Shown: positions 52,534 through 62,709, numbered from the stretch's first letter. The stretch is DNA of 64,000 bases from an uncultured Alphaproteobacteria bacterium (GCA_934277435.1 CAKQUE010000001.1:248001-312000); one strand, 5' to 3'. The notes: generated from the letters alone by a model not told the origin. A program made the numbers and translations.

Positions 52534-53382
52534 TTAAAGATGGCTATGTTGCAATAAATAAGCGTCAACTGTGTTGGACAGCAGCATGGCAATGGTCATC
52601 GGCCCAACGCCGCCTGGAACAGGAGTGATAGCCAAGGCTTTGTTTTTTACGTCGTCAAAATCTATATCGCCGCAAAGTTTGCCGTTATCACGGTTTATAC
52701 CAACGTCTATCAATATGGAGTTTTCTTTTATCCAATCGGCTTTGACCAGTTTGGCAACACCGCAGGCAGCCACTAAAATATCTGCCTTGGAGGTAAGCTC
52801 TTTGATGTTTTGAGTTTGTGCATGTGTAATGGTTACAGTGCAATTTTGGTTTAGCAGCAGAGTAGCTAATGGACGGCCGACAATCAAAGATGCTCCGATT
52901 AAAACTACATTTTTGCCGGCCAATTCAGGAACTACCGTTTTGATTAACTTCATAATACCCAAAGGAGTGGCGGCAATAAAATACGGCTGTTCGTTGTTTT
53001 GCAGCAATCCGGTGTTGTAGGGGTGGAAACCATCAACATCTTTAAGCGGCGAAATAGCATTGATAATGCGGTTGGTGTTTAGGTGTTTAGGCAGAGGCAG
53101 TTGAACAATGATGCCGTTGACAGAGCTGTCTTCATTCAATTGCTGAATAATTTTTAAAAGTTCGGTTTCAGAAACATTTTCATCAAGATGATGCAGTTGT
53201 GATAAAAGTCCGATTTTCGCCGCGGCTTTTTGTTTGTTGCGGACATAGATTAAACTTGGTTCGTCATGCCCAACCAAAATAATGGCAAGTTGCGGAGCAG
53301 AAGGAAAATTGGCTATGGTTTGCTTCAATTTTTCTTCTATATCGGCGGCGGTTTGTTTTCCGTTAATTAATTGAGCTGTCAT
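52534..53382 (-). CDS. folD: Bifunctional methylenetetrahydrofolate dehydrogenase/cyclohydrolase
   Basis: 282 residues. NGIIVQLPLPKHL, ISPLKDVDGFHPYN, VVLIGASLIVGRPLA and TPVPGGVGPMTIAML are FolD landmarks. It interconverts methylene- and formyl-tetrahydrofolate. It starts 2 nt after the DUF167 gene. Confidence 0.96.
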   Translation of the reverse strand: MTAQLINGKQTAADIEEKLKQTIANFPSAPQLAIILVGHDEPSLIYVRNKQKAAAKIGLLSQLHHLDENVSETELLKIIQQLNEDSSVNGIIVQLPLPKHLNTNRIINAISPLKDVDGFHPYNTGLLQNNEQPYFIAATPLGIMKLIKTVVPELAGKNVVLIGASLIVGRPLATLLLNQNCTVTITHAQTQNIKELTSKADILVAACGVAKLVKADWIKENSILIDVGINRDNGKLCGDIDFDDVKNKALAITPVPGGVGPMTIAMLLSNTVDAYLLQHSHL

Positions 53383-53384
53383 TT

Positions 53385-53699
53385 TTATTCCTTTATCAAC
53401 GCGGCAAGTTTGTATGAAAAATCTGAAGAAGGAGTTGTTTCTATATAAATTTTTTTGAAATGGTCGGTTTCGCCGCTGATAATTTTTATTTTGCTTTTAG
53501 CTATTTTCAAAGTTTTTGCCAGCAGTACTATCAACTCTTTATTGGCTTTGCCTTTTTCAGGAACAACTGTGACTGTGCTTTTTAAAAACACATTTCCTTT
53601 TTCATCACAAAACACTCCTTTGAATCCGTTTTGTGCAGAATTTGGAGTAAGCTTTATCTTGAGCAGATAGCCCTTATCATCAGCAGTGAAAAATGTCAT
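53385..53699 (-). CDS. DUF167 (YggU-family) protein
   Basis: 104 residues with LKIKLTPNSAQNGFKG, VPEKGKANKELIVLLAK and KIIS(G) plus the (K)x(I)I motif, the DUF167 pattern. Function unknown. It overlaps the yggT gene by one base. Confidence 0.85.
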   Translation of the reverse strand: MTFFTADDKGYLLKIKLTPNSAQNGFKGVFCDEKGNVFLKSTVTVVPEKGKANKELIVLLAKTLKIAKSKIKIISGETDHFKKIYIETTPSSDFSYKLAALIKE

Positions 53700-54016
53700 T
53701 ACATATATTGTTCAATCCAGCGGCTCAAATGGGTTACAAACGAACCGACAAAAGCGATGCTAAGCAACAAAACATATGGTGCAATGTCATATCCGGAAAC
53801 AGGCGGAACTTTAGAGCGGATAAGTTTATAGGCCGGATCAGTCAATATCTTCAAAATTGACATAAATTTTTCGGCGTATTTATTATGCACGGTCATCAAT
53901 TTGTAATGCAGCATCCAATATAAAATGATATCTACTGCCACCACCTTAAAATAGACATCAACCACAATTGCCAGAATATCCAGCACCGGCATAACAAACA
54001 GTCCAATAATCCCCAT
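53699..54016 (-). CDS. YggT-family membrane protein
   Basis: 105 residues, two membrane segments around KILTDPAYKLIRSKVPPVSGYDIAPYV, the YggT hallmark (quoted in part: LTDPAYKLIRS and GYDIAPYV). YggT proteins are often beside DUF167 and are linked to septum placement or osmotic stress. Confidence 0.85.
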   Translation of the reverse strand: MGIIGLFVMPVLDILAIVVDVYFKVVAVDIILYWMLHYKLMTVHNKYAEKFMSILKILTDPAYKLIRSKVPPVSGYDIAPYVLLLSIAFVGSFVTHLSRWIEQYM

Positions 54017-54035
54017 TATTTTTTCTCCTATTATA

Positions 54036-54932
54036 TTAGCGGTTGTTCTTTCCGCTTTGATTGTTTTCTTCTAGCATATTAAAACGGTTGCTGTCAAACC
54101 TTCTTTTTTGCATAGCACCGCGTAATTCAGTAATTCTGCCGCCAATTTCATCAAAAAAGGTAGACGATTTACCAATATTTAAATCCATCATGGCGCTGAG
54201 ATTGTTAGAATTTAGAGCTCCGCTTTGTCTTGTTTCGCGTCTGAGCTGCAGCAGCATAAGCCGTTTCAGCCAGCAATCATAAGCGTAGTCTTCATATAAA
54301 TCTTCATCGTCATCGTGGCTGATATCCAGATTTTCTTTTTCTCTTTGAGAGATGGTGTAACCATAGCCTAAGCTTTGCAAAGATTTTAGCATTTTATACA
54401 CAAGTTTGGCTTTTTCATAGTCTTGCTCGTCTGTGTTTACGGCAACGGCGTCTTTGGTGTATTTGCGTATAAGGTCGTTTAGCTCACGCAGACTGCGGAT
54501 TTTATAAATCAATTGATTTATAAGTGTTGGATTATCAAAATCGCGGCAAGACTTTAGTAAGGCTAGCAAAACAAAAACATCAAATTCTTTTTTGTTTATG
54601 GCATCCAAAAATTTATTGCGTTCTTCATAATCTTCTTCGGTGATATAACCGTCGTTCATGTGTTTTATGGTTTTTAGCGCGGATTCAAGTAAATTATGAT
54701 ATCGTTCGTCAAAAGGCTTTTCTTCATTTTCTCCATTTAGAAAATGTTGCAGATTTTGGATAACTTCGGCTTTGGTGTAATGTTCGGTGCCAACGGTTAT
54801 AAGGTCTGATTTGGGAGATAATATAAGTTCACGCAAAACATCTCTAGCGGCGGCTTTGTCCAAATTTGGATAGCAATTTTGCACCGTTTGATAAAGCGAA
54901 TCGAAATATTTTCCGTCTTGATAAGGAAACAT
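54036..54932 (-). CDS. Hypothetical protein beside TerB-like gene
   Basis: 298 residues, not recognised. Soluble, helical, acidic (a DDDEDLYEDYAYD run near residue 210). It overlaps the upstream TerB-like gene by one base, so the two probably work together or are at least co-translated. Confidence 0.65.
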   Translation of the reverse strand: MFPYQDGKYFDSLYQTVQNCYPNLDKAAARDVLRELILSPKSDLITVGTEHYTKAEVIQNLQHFLNGENEEKPFDERYHNLLESALKTIKHMNDGYITEEDYEERNKFLDAINKKEFDVFVLLALLKSCRDFDNPTLINQLIYKIRSLRELNDLIRKYTKDAVAVNTDEQDYEKAKLVYKMLKSLQSLGYGYTISQREKENLDISHDDDEDLYEDYAYDCWLKRLMLLQLRRETRQSGALNSNNLSAMMDLNIGKSSTFFDEIGGRITELRGAMQKRRFDSNRFNMLEENNQSGKNNR

Positions 54933-55372
54933 TAATCTTTTTCCTCAAAAATTATTTTAGCTTGTTCTAGCCAAATAATGTGGTCAATAATCCAGTTGCT
55001 GATTTGTTCGATTTTTTCGAGTTCAACATTCATAGCCAGCCCGATTTTGCCAATGATTAGCGTTTCATTGTCAGAAAGTACGTTGTCAACGTGCGACAGC
55101 ATGCACATTTCACGAATCAGCTCTAAAGCTAAGTGCCGGTTTTTTATTTTTGCAACATCGGCTAAAACTTTTTCTAAATCCTGTCCTTCTAAAATTTGTG
55201 AAATATTTTCGATACCATGGCTGACAGCGGCTTCGGTGATAAATTCCAATTCATCAGAATCGCAGCCTCCATCGGCGCTGGCCAGGGCAAGCAACGCTTC
55301 AAAAAACGCTTGCTTTTCTTCCGGTTTTGCTTCGTCCAAATATGAAGGTAAAATTTCTCTAATGCCGTACAT
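54932..55372 (-). CDS. TerB-like protein
   Basis: 146 residues. ALLALASADGGCDSDELEFI resembles the acidic, all-helical TerB fold, with a second matching half (HVDNVLSDNETLIIGKI). TerB domains occur in tellurite and other stress loci. The TerY-type triad is about 4.5 kb away, on the same strand but not in the same operon. It is the first gene of a minus-strand run. Confidence 0.68.
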   Translation of the reverse strand: MYGIREILPSYLDEAKPEEKQAFFEALLALASADGGCDSDELEFITEAAVSHGIENISQILEGQDLEKVLADVAKIKNRHLALELIREMCMLSHVDNVLSDNETLIIGKIGLAMNVELEKIEQISNWIIDHIIWLEQAKIIFEEKD

Positions 55373-55506
55373 TGTGCATCTCCTTATCTAAAGTTGCTTT
55401 TATGTTAAAGAAAATCTCTTAATTTTTCAACAAAAAAAGTGTTTGTAAAAAATTAAACTTTGGCGTACATAATATGTTTATGTTATAACAACTTTATGAG
55501 GACGCA

Positions 55507-56841
55507 GTGTCTAAAAAATATTTTATCAAAACTTTCGGCTGTCAGATGAATGTGTATGATTCTTCGCGTATTGCCGATATGCTGAAAAAAGAAGGCTATG
55601 AAGAAGCCAAAAAACAAGAAGATGCCGATTTGGTGCTGTTCAATACCTGTCATATTAGGGAAAAAGCGGCGGAAAAGTTATTTTCAGATTTGGGAAGAGC
55701 CCGCGAAATTGCCGATGAACGTTTACAAAACGGTAAAAAAACAGTGATAGGCGTTGCCGGCTGTGTGGTTCAGGCCGAAGATGAGCAAATTGTTAAACGC
55801 GCGCCGTTTGTGGATTTTGCTGTTGGTCCTTTGATGTATTATAAAATTCCGCAGATGCTGAAAGAAATAGAACATAAAAAAGGTCATGCCGGTTTGCTGA
55901 ATACCGAATTTTCAGCTGATAGTAAATTTGACTTTTTGCCGGAAAATAAAGCGCAAGGAGCTTGCTCTTATTTGGCGGTGCAGGAAGGATGCAATAATTT
56001 TTGCACCTATTGCGTAGTGCCGTATACCCGCGGAGCCGAATATTCGCGTCCGGTCGCCGAAGTGCTTAAAGAAGCAAAACGTTTGATTGCCACCGGTACT
56101 CTGGAGTTAAATTTATTGGGACAGAATGTAAATTCGTATCACGGTGAAGACGAAAACGGCAAAGAGCGAAATTTTGCTTATTTGTTGCGCCGTGTGGCCG
56201 AATTGGACGGTTTGAAACGTTTGCGCTATACCACTTCTTATCCCGCAGATGTTGATGATGATTTAATTGCCTGCCATCATGATTTGAAAGTTTTGATGCC
56301 TTATTTGCATTTGCCGATTCAATCCGGTTCGGATAAAATTTTGAAGGCGATGAATCGCCGCCATACTTCGGGTGACTATTTGCGAATCGTTGAAAAACTG
56401 CAAAAAGCTAATCCGGATTTGAGAATGTCTTCAGATTTTATTGTTGGTTTTCCTGGGGAAACTGACGAGGATTTTCAGGCGACTTTAGATGTGGTAAACC
56501 AAGTGAAGTATATTCAGGCGTTTTCATTTAAATATAGTCGTAGAGCCGGTACTCCGGCGGCGGTTATGCCTAATCAGGTAGAAGAAAAAATTAAAAAAGA
56601 ACGTTTGGATATTTTACAGACCTTGCTGTTTTCATATCAAGAGGCGTTTAATAAATCTTGCGTGGGCAAAGTTATGCCGGTGCTGTTTGAGCAAAAAGGC
56701 CGCCATAAAGGGCAGCTAATCGGGCGTACACCGTATATGCAGAACTTGCATATTGAAACGGAAAGTGCTAATATAAATAAAATTATTAATGTGGAAGTTA
56801 CCGAAGCTACCACAAACTCTTTAAGCGGAAAGGAGATTTAG
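55507..56841 (+). CDS. miaB: tRNA-2-methylthio-N6-dimethylallyladenosine synthase
   Basis: 444 residues, GTG start after GAGG. The N-terminal UPF0004 domain has cysteines in FGCQMN, NTCHIRE and AGCVV; the radical-SAM motif is CNNFCTYC (near 159-166); a TRAM domain ends the protein. It adds the methylthio group to the base made by MiaA. It heads miaB-phoH-ybeY-lnt. Confidence 0.95.
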   Translation: MSKKYFIKTFGCQMNVYDSSRIADMLKKEGYEEAKKQEDADLVLFNTCHIREKAAEKLFSDLGRAREIADERLQNGKKTVIGVAGCVVQAEDEQIVKRAPFVDFAVGPLMYYKIPQMLKEIEHKKGHAGLLNTEFSADSKFDFLPENKAQGACSYLAVQEGCNNFCTYCVVPYTRGAEYSRPVAEVLKEAKRLIATGTLELNLLGQNVNSYHGEDENGKERNFAYLLRRVAELDGLKRLRYTTSYPADVDDDLIACHHDLKVLMPYLHLPIQSGSDKILKAMNRRHTSGDYLRIVEKLQKANPDLRMSSDFIVGFPGETDEDFQATLDVVNQVKYIQAFSFKYSRRAGTPAAVMPNQVEEKIKKERLDILQTLLFSYQEAFNKSCVGKVMPVLFEQKGRHKGQLIGRTPYMQNLHIETESANINKIINVEVTEATTNSLSGKEI

Positions 56842-56843
56842 TC

Positions 56844-57812
56844 ATGGCTGAAATTTGTTTTGAACTGTTTAACAATCAACTTGTGCAACAGCTGGTGGGG
56901 GCGGCAGATTCAAATTTGCGCCTGATTGAAAAAATGCTGAATGTAGAAATTTTGAGCTTTGGCAATCAAATTACGGTTAAAGGTGCCGCCAGTGATGTTG
57001 AAAGCGCTAAAAATGCTATTGAGCTGCTTTATAATAAAGTGAGCCGCGGTATTGAAATCGGCGAGCAAGAAGTTAAAGCTGCGGTGCGTATGAGCGGAGA
57101 ATGCCATACGGAAGATGATAAGCAGAACTTAAATGATATTGTGTTGAAAACTAAAAAACGCTATATCTATCCGCGTTCGGCCACCCAAGCTAAATATATT
57201 CAGGAAATGATGAAAAACGAACTGGTATTCGGCCTTGGCCCTGCCGGTACGGGTAAAACTTATTTGGCGGTGGCGCTGGCTGTTTCTATGATGCTTGAAG
57301 GTACGATTGATAAAATTATCTTGTCACGTCCGGCGGTGGAAGCTGGTGAAAATTTGGGATTTTTGCCAGGTGATTTGAAAGAAAAGGTCGATCCGTATCT
57401 GCGTCCGCTGTATGATGCTTTGTACGAAATGCTGCCGGCAGAGCAGGTTGATAAAAAGTTGGCGCTGGGCGAAATTGAAATTGCTCCGTTGGCGTTTATG
57501 CGCGGACGTACTTTGGCAAATTCGTTTGTGATTTTGGATGAGGCGCAAAACACCACACCGATGCAGATGAAAATGTTTTTGACCCGTTTGGGCGAAAACT
57601 CTCGCATGGTTGTGAACGGCGACTTGAGTCAGGTAGATTTGCCGCGCGGTGTGATTTCCGGTTTGCGCGATGCTTTGGATACTTTGCGCAATGTGCCGAA
57701 TATTTCTTCGGTAACATTCAGCTCCAACGATGTTGTGCGTCATGGTTTGGTGGCTAAAATCGTTCAAGCCTATGAAGAAAAAAGCAAAAAGCTGCAAGAA
57801 GAACATGATTGA
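56844..57812 (+). CDS. ybeZ: PhoH-family ATPase (YbeZ)
   Basis: 322 residues. The P-loop GPAGTGKT is near residue 131 and the Walker B VILDEAQN follows. YbeZ works with YbeY in ribosome and RNA metabolism. It starts 2 nt after miaB and overlaps ybeY. Confidence 0.93.
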   Translation: MAEICFELFNNQLVQQLVGAADSNLRLIEKMLNVEILSFGNQITVKGAASDVESAKNAIELLYNKVSRGIEIGEQEVKAAVRMSGECHTEDDKQNLNDIVLKTKKRYIYPRSATQAKYIQEMMKNELVFGLGPAGTGKTYLAVALAVSMMLEGTIDKIILSRPAVEAGENLGFLPGDLKEKVDPYLRPLYDALYEMLPAEQVDKKLALGEIEIAPLAFMRGRTLANSFVILDEAQNTTPMQMKMFLTRLGENSRMVVNGDLSQVDLPRGVISGLRDALDTLRNVPNISSVTFSSNDVVRHGLVAKIVQAYEEKSKKLQEEHD

Positions 57813-58326
57813 TAGTTTTTTGAATTTAGATGTTGAAGATAACCGCTGGAGTTCGGCAGTTTCTCAAATAGAAAAGGTGTCGGAAGATGTTAAAAACGCC
57901 GTGTTTGACTATGTGGCGGAACATACCGAATCGGAAGTTTTACACGCCGGTTTGCCGATTATTGTAAATGTATGTTTAAGCAACGATGGGCGTGTGCATG
58001 CTCTAAATAAAGAGTTTCGCGGTATGGACAAGCCAACAAATGTGCTTTCTTTTGCCAATGTGGATTTTGAAGGTTTTGCGCAAGAGCGTGATTTGTATCA
58101 GGAAATTGAGTTGGGAGATATTATCATCGCTTTTGAAACTATGCAGAAAGAAGCCGATATTGAAGGAATTTCGCTGCATGACCACTATTGTCATTTGTTG
58201 GCGCATGGTTTGCTGCATTTGCTGGGGTTTGACCATCAAACAGAAGAAGAAGCCGAATATATGGAAGGCTTTGAGATAGAAATTTTGCAGTCTATGGGTA
58301 TTGCGAATCCGTATAAGGAAGACTAA
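57805..58326 (+). CDS. ybeY: Endoribonuclease YbeY
   Basis: 173 residues from the ATG at 57805, overlapping the phoH stop by 8 nt; the longer frame from 57730 lies within phoH. The zinc motif HGLLHLLGFDH (three histidines) is diagnostic. It takes part in 16S rRNA 3' maturation and quality control. Confidence 0.95.
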   Translation: MIDSFLNLDVEDNRWSSAVSQIEKVSEDVKNAVFDYVAEHTESEVLHAGLPIIVNVCLSNDGRVHALNKEFRGMDKPTNVLSFANVDFEGFAQERDLYQEIELGDIIIAFETMQKEADIEGISLHDHYCHLLAHGLLHLLGFDHQTEEEAEYMEGFEIEILQSMGIANPYKED

Positions 58327-59898
58327 GTGGCAAAACTAAAAGCAATATGGCAAAAAATTTGCGAAACGGCAGCGCGGAGATATAAAACCTCGGCGCTGCT
58401 GTTTGGTTTGTTGCTGGTTGCCGCTTTGCCGCCGTTTTATCATACATGGGCCGCGTTTGTCGCTTTTTGCGGCGTGTTTGCATTAAGTCAGGGACAAAAT
58501 TCTGTAAAACGTTTGTCAGCTATTGGGTATTGGTTTGGTTTCGGTTATTTTTCCGCCGGATTTTATTGGGTTGGCAACGCGCTTTTGATAGACACGGCCA
58601 AAACAGGTTGGATGTATCCTTTTGTTTTGCTTTTGGGCGGCGGATTTTTTGGTTTGTTTACGATTTTTCCGTTTGCGCTGATGAAATTTGCTAAAAATCA
58701 ATTCAGTAAAATTTTACTTCTTGCCGCAGGCTGGTTTTTGAGTGCAGAGTGGTTGCGTAGTGTGTTTTTAACCGGTTTTCCGTGGAATCCGCTTAGTTCG
58801 GTGTTGGCGTTTAATCCGCTGTGGCTGCAAACTTTAGCGTGGTGGGGAACTTATGGTTTATCTATGCTGATTGTGATTATCGCGACGCTGCCGACGGTTT
58901 GGCTGATTAAACCTAACAAGCGCAATATATTAGCGCCGCTTTGCTCTTTGCTGCTGATTTCGGGGCTATACATATACGGCGATTTTGCTTTAGTGCAATG
59001 GGGTAAATTAAACGTTGGAGAGCAAATTCGCGTGCGTTTGGTACAGCCGAGCATTCCGCAAACTATGAAATGGAGCTGTGACGCGGTTGAAAAGAATTTT
59101 GCGCAATATGTGGATTTAAGCCGTGCCGAAGGACTGGAAAATATTGATTTTGTTATTTGGGGAGAAACAGCCTCGCCGTTTAATTTGGCTTATGATTTAG
59201 AGCATCGGCTTATGGCGCAGGAAGCAGTACCGCCAAAAGGCTATTTGCTGGCGGGAATGCTGCAGGACGGATATGACCAAAACACCGGCGACTATTTGCT
59301 GTATAACTCTTTGGCGGTAATGGATTATTTTGGGCAAATTCATAACATTTACAGTAAAAACCATTTAGTTCCGTTTGGAGAATATATTCCGCTCAGACAG
59401 TATCTTCCCAAATGGATAAAACCGCTGACAAATATGGTGGGGCAGTTTGCCAAAGGCGAAAAGTATCAGACCATAAAGCTGGAGGATTATGCCGAATTTG
59501 CTCCGCTTATTTGTTATGAAGTTATTTTTTCCGGACAAATTGTGCGTAAGCAAAATAAGCCTAAATGGGCGGTAGTGCTGACGAATGATGGTTGGTATGG
59601 TATCAGCGCCGGCCCTTATCAGCATTTGGTGGCGGCACAAATGCGTGCGGTTGAAGAAGGAATTTCGGTTGTCCGCAGCGCAAACAGCGGAATCAGCGCC
59701 GTGATAAATCCCTATGGAAAAATAACCTCAAAAATCGGTTTGGCAGAGCGCGGTTATGTTGACGATACAGTAAAAATCAGCATGTCGCATGACACATTGT
59801 TTGGGCAATATGGAAATATGATACCTTTACTTATGGCTCTGATTTTGATTGCGTTTGCGTGTTTTTGGGGCTTTCACGTAAAAAATAAAACTAAGTAA
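58327..59898 (+). CDS. lnt: Apolipoprotein N-acyltransferase
   Basis: 523 residues, GTG start next to the ybeY stop. N-terminal membrane helices are followed by a nitrilase domain with catalytic Glu in WGETAS, Lys in YSKNHLVPFGEY and Cys in LICYEVIFS. It adds the third acyl chain to lipoproteins. A final membrane helix closes it. Confidence 0.95.
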   Translation: MAKLKAIWQKICETAARRYKTSALLFGLLLVAALPPFYHTWAAFVAFCGVFALSQGQNSVKRLSAIGYWFGFGYFSAGFYWVGNALLIDTAKTGWMYPFVLLLGGGFFGLFTIFPFALMKFAKNQFSKILLLAAGWFLSAEWLRSVFLTGFPWNPLSSVLAFNPLWLQTLAWWGTYGLSMLIVIIATLPTVWLIKPNKRNILAPLCSLLLISGLYIYGDFALVQWGKLNVGEQIRVRLVQPSIPQTMKWSCDAVEKNFAQYVDLSRAEGLENIDFVIWGETASPFNLAYDLEHRLMAQEAVPPKGYLLAGMLQDGYDQNTGDYLLYNSLAVMDYFGQIHNIYSKNHLVPFGEYIPLRQYLPKWIKPLTNMVGQFAKGEKYQTIKLEDYAEFAPLICYEVIFSGQIVRKQNKPKWAVVLTNDGWYGISAGPYQHLVAAQMRAVEEGISVVRSANSGISAVINPYGKITSKIGLAERGYVDDTVKISMSHDTLFGQYGNMIPLLMALILIAFACFWGFHVKNKTK

Positions 59899-59912
59899 CA
59901 ATACTTGAGGTT

Positions 59913-61952
59913 TTATAGGCTGCCGGTATGGAAAAGTTTGTCGTATTTATAAACAGAGCCGTTGGGTATTGACCAGCTGAAATCGTTTTCCATAGCGGCG
60001 CGCTGCATTTGTTGCAAGCCTTTATGGTCGGCATAAAAACAGCGAATCGCTTTTTCCATGGTTTCAAGATAAGCGTTGATATTGTTTTTTAGGTGCTGAG
60101 CTTGCAGATTTGGACCATAAACTCGGTTTCCGTCGGCAAAAAACACTTCTGTTCTAAAACCATCAACACCGTCTTGAATAGTGTCAACCAAACCGCCGGT
60201 AGAAGTGGCTATGGGCAAACTGCCTTTGGCCATGGCTTCCATTTGTGTCAGTCCGCAAGGTTCAAAGTATGACGGCATCAAATAAAAGTCGGCGGCCATT
60301 TGCACGGAGTAGGCAAATTGGTCATTATAGCCGTGAAACACAAAAATGCGTTTAGCAAAATCACGGTAAATTTGTTTAGTGTTATCTTTTAGAGCCATTA
60401 AATCATGAAATAAATCTTTGTTACCGGCTCCGCCTAATACAAAAATTGGAAAGTCCTGTGGAGAGTTTTTGTATTTGTTAGATATGCGCAGAATGGCGTT
60501 TAGCGCAATGTCATAGCCTTTTTGCTCAACCAAACGGCTGGTCATGCAGATAAAAGGTATATTTTCGGCTTCATGCACGATTGATGAAATGTCATCAAAC
60601 TTATAAGTGTCAATCATTGGAATAACTTTTTGACGATAGTTTTCATCAGTGGCCAAACGTGAGAGCAGTTTTATACATTCTTTTTTATTATGTAATTTGT
60701 TTTGAATAGAATGTTCGTTATAAACTCTAAATTGAGTGTCGCCAAAATATTCGTTAATCATTTCAATTTTTTTGGCATTAGGCGAAATCAATTTTTTTTC
60801 ATAACCATTGACAATACCAAAAAAAGTTCGGCAATTTTTACGTATTTTCAAAATGTCACGAAAATCAAAGCCAAAGCTTTTTTCTCGTGAGACTTCTTCC
60901 ATATAGTTTTTGGAAACGGTGATAATTCTGTCGGCAAGATGCATGTTGCAGGAGGCTTGGTTATAGGTGTCGCCAACCAACAAAGTATTAGAAGTGCGAG
61001 GGTTGCTGTTTTTTACGGCTTTGGCGTTTTTTAGCACCAGGCTTGCCAAATCTTCATAAAGTGAGTTCAAAATTTTTGAAGTGTTGTCATAGTCCCAACC
61101 TTGATATCCCATGTGGTGAGCGATATGAATGATTGGGATATCTTTTAATAAATCGGCAATAGCCAGGGATAGGCGTCCGGCATAGACTTTGGCTAAAGTC
61201 AGATACTTTGTCAGGCCGGATATTGCGCCGCTGTGCCAATCGTTGGCAATAAGCATGTTAGGCATAGCAATGTTGTTTATTTGCTGCAAAGCAATGTTTT
61301 CTAACAGGCAATAGACGGTTTTGGATAAAAATGCAAAACGTTCAACTTCATTAACGTGCAAATTGTTTAGTACATAGCATCCGCCTTGTCCGGAAGGATT
61401 TTCCGGCGCCGGATTGATGGAAAAGAATCTGGTGTTTTGCAAAAATAAGTATTTTGCACCGTTTAATTCTCCCAAATAAACTTCAACTTTAAAATGGCAA
61501 AAACGGTTGCGGCTGCCCATAAACGGTACTTTAACGGTGCAGAGTTTTTTTACCCGCACCTGTTTTCCTTCAGCTCCGGTGTAGATGTCATTTTCAAGAG
61601 TGCATTTTTTGCGTCCGGTGTCACCCAAATACATTGGAGTTATGATAACTATGTCGCTTTTTTTATCTGCAAACACGGTGTTATAATTTTCTGGTAATTC
61701 GGAGGCAACCATTCCCAAACCGCCGCATTTCATAAAAGTTGCAGTTTCTGCGGTTATCATCCATGCGTGTATTTGTTCATTTTGCGGCCAGCACTTATCG
61801 GTCAGACACTGCTTTTTAGCCATATTTTGCATTTGTATCAGTATGGGGTCATGCTGAACGTTGAAATTTATGGTGAATTTTCTTTTATTAAAATTTGTCG
61901 GTAAAAAAGCAAATTTTTTATTTTGAACAGAGCCTAGATTCAATAGTGACAT
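59913..61952 (-). CDS. Glycogen/starch synthase-like glycosyltransferase (GT5), long form
   Basis: 679 residues from the ATG at 61952 with GGAAG upstream; an ATG at 61985 is also in frame. The GT5 pattern is KCGGLGMVASELP near the N-terminus, NDWHSG and PSYFEPCGLTQMEAMAKG with STGGLVDTI. Typical bacterial glycogen synthases have about 480 residues, so there is roughly 200 extra, mostly an N-terminal extension and insertions. It probably uses ADP-glucose or UDP-glucose to extend an alpha-glucan. It is convergent with lnt (14 nt). Confidence 0.78.
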   Translation of the reverse strand: MSLLNLGSVQNKKFAFLPTNFNKRKFTINFNVQHDPILIQMQNMAKKQCLTDKCWPQNEQIHAWMITAETATFMKCGGLGMVASELPENYNTVFADKKSDIVIITPMYLGDTGRKKCTLENDIYTGAEGKQVRVKKLCTVKVPFMGSRNRFCHFKVEVYLGELNGAKYLFLQNTRFFSINPAPENPSGQGGCYVLNNLHVNEVERFAFLSKTVYCLLENIALQQINNIAMPNMLIANDWHSGAISGLTKYLTLAKVYAGRLSLAIADLLKDIPIIHIAHHMGYQGWDYDNTSKILNSLYEDLASLVLKNAKAVKNSNPRTSNTLLVGDTYNQASCNMHLADRIITVSKNYMEEVSREKSFGFDFRDILKIRKNCRTFFGIVNGYEKKLISPNAKKIEMINEYFGDTQFRVYNEHSIQNKLHNKKECIKLLSRLATDENYRQKVIPMIDTYKFDDISSIVHEAENIPFICMTSRLVEQKGYDIALNAILRISNKYKNSPQDFPIFVLGGAGNKDLFHDLMALKDNTKQIYRDFAKRIFVFHGYNDQFAYSVQMAADFYLMPSYFEPCGLTQMEAMAKGSLPIATSTGGLVDTIQDGVDGFRTEVFFADGNRVYGPNLQAQHLKNNINAYLETMEKAIRCFYADHKGLQQMQRAAMENDFSWSIPNGSVYKYDKLFHTGSL

Positions 61953-62103
61953 TACAATAACTTCCCAAACATAATACAGTTGCACTGTATCATTAAAAAA
62001 TCAAACCTTCAACAGAAAAAGAACTTACTCTCTTGACTTGTTTATGATTAACCACTAAGTTCTATATAGATATCTTTCAGAAAGAATTAAAGAGGAAACT
62101 ATA

Positions 62104-62688
62104 ATGACTGATAAAAAAGAAAAAATGTCGGCTGAAATTGAAAATGAAAAAGAACAAACTCAAGCCGCAGAAGATTCTGAAAATGTGCAAAACTCTGAAT
62201 GTAAAGATGAGTTGAGCCAGCTTAAAGAGGAAAACCAAAAGCTAAAAGATTCTTTTTTGCGCGCATATGCCGAGGCTGAAAATACTAAAAAACGCTGCCA
62301 GCAGGAAATTGAAAAGAATTCTAAATTTGCCATTTCTTCTTTTGCTAAAGAATTGTTAGGCGTTGCCGATAATTTGCAGCGCGCGTTGGGTGCTGTTGAC
62401 GATGAAACAAAATCAAAATGCGAAGCCTTTATTAAAGGTGTTGAACTTACGCAAAATGAACTAACCAAAGTTTTTGGTAAGTTTGGCATCAAAAAACTTG
62501 AAAGTCTGAATAAGGTTTTTGACCCAAATTTTGAGCGTGTAGTGCAAGAAATTGAAGATAAGGAAAAACCAGCCGGCACAATTATTGCCGAACTGCAATC
62601 AGGTTATACGCTAAACGACCGTATTTTGCGCGAAGCCATGGTTGTGGTGACCAAAGGCGGCGAACAAGCTCCAAAAAATGAAAAATAA
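62104..62688 (+). CDS. grpE: Nucleotide exchange factor GrpE
   Basis: 194 residues. A long N-terminal coiled coil (Glu/Lys/Gln) leads to FAISSFAKELLGVADNLQRAL and PAGTIIAELQSGYTLNDRILR. It releases ADP from DnaK. TTGACT (62033-62038) and TATATA (62063) lie upstream but with a poor spacing. A terminator follows, so it is monocistronic; hrcA and dnaK are not here. Confidence 0.95.
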   Translation: MTDKKEKMSAEIENEKEQTQAAEDSENVQNSECKDELSQLKEENQKLKDSFLRAYAEAENTKKRCQQEIEKNSKFAISSFAKELLGVADNLQRALGAVDDETKSKCEAFIKGVELTQNELTKVFGKFGIKKLESLNKVFDPNFERVVQEIEDKEKPAGTIIAELQSGYTLNDRILREAMVVVTKGGEQAPKNEK

Positions 62689-62709
62689 AATGTAAATCTG
62701 AAAATTAGG

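Noticed and set aside
62033..62068. Sigma32-type heat-shock promoter of grpE
   Set aside because: TTGACT and TATATA are 24 nt apart and the CCCAT-like -10 of sigma32 is missing. No promoter can be called with confidence.
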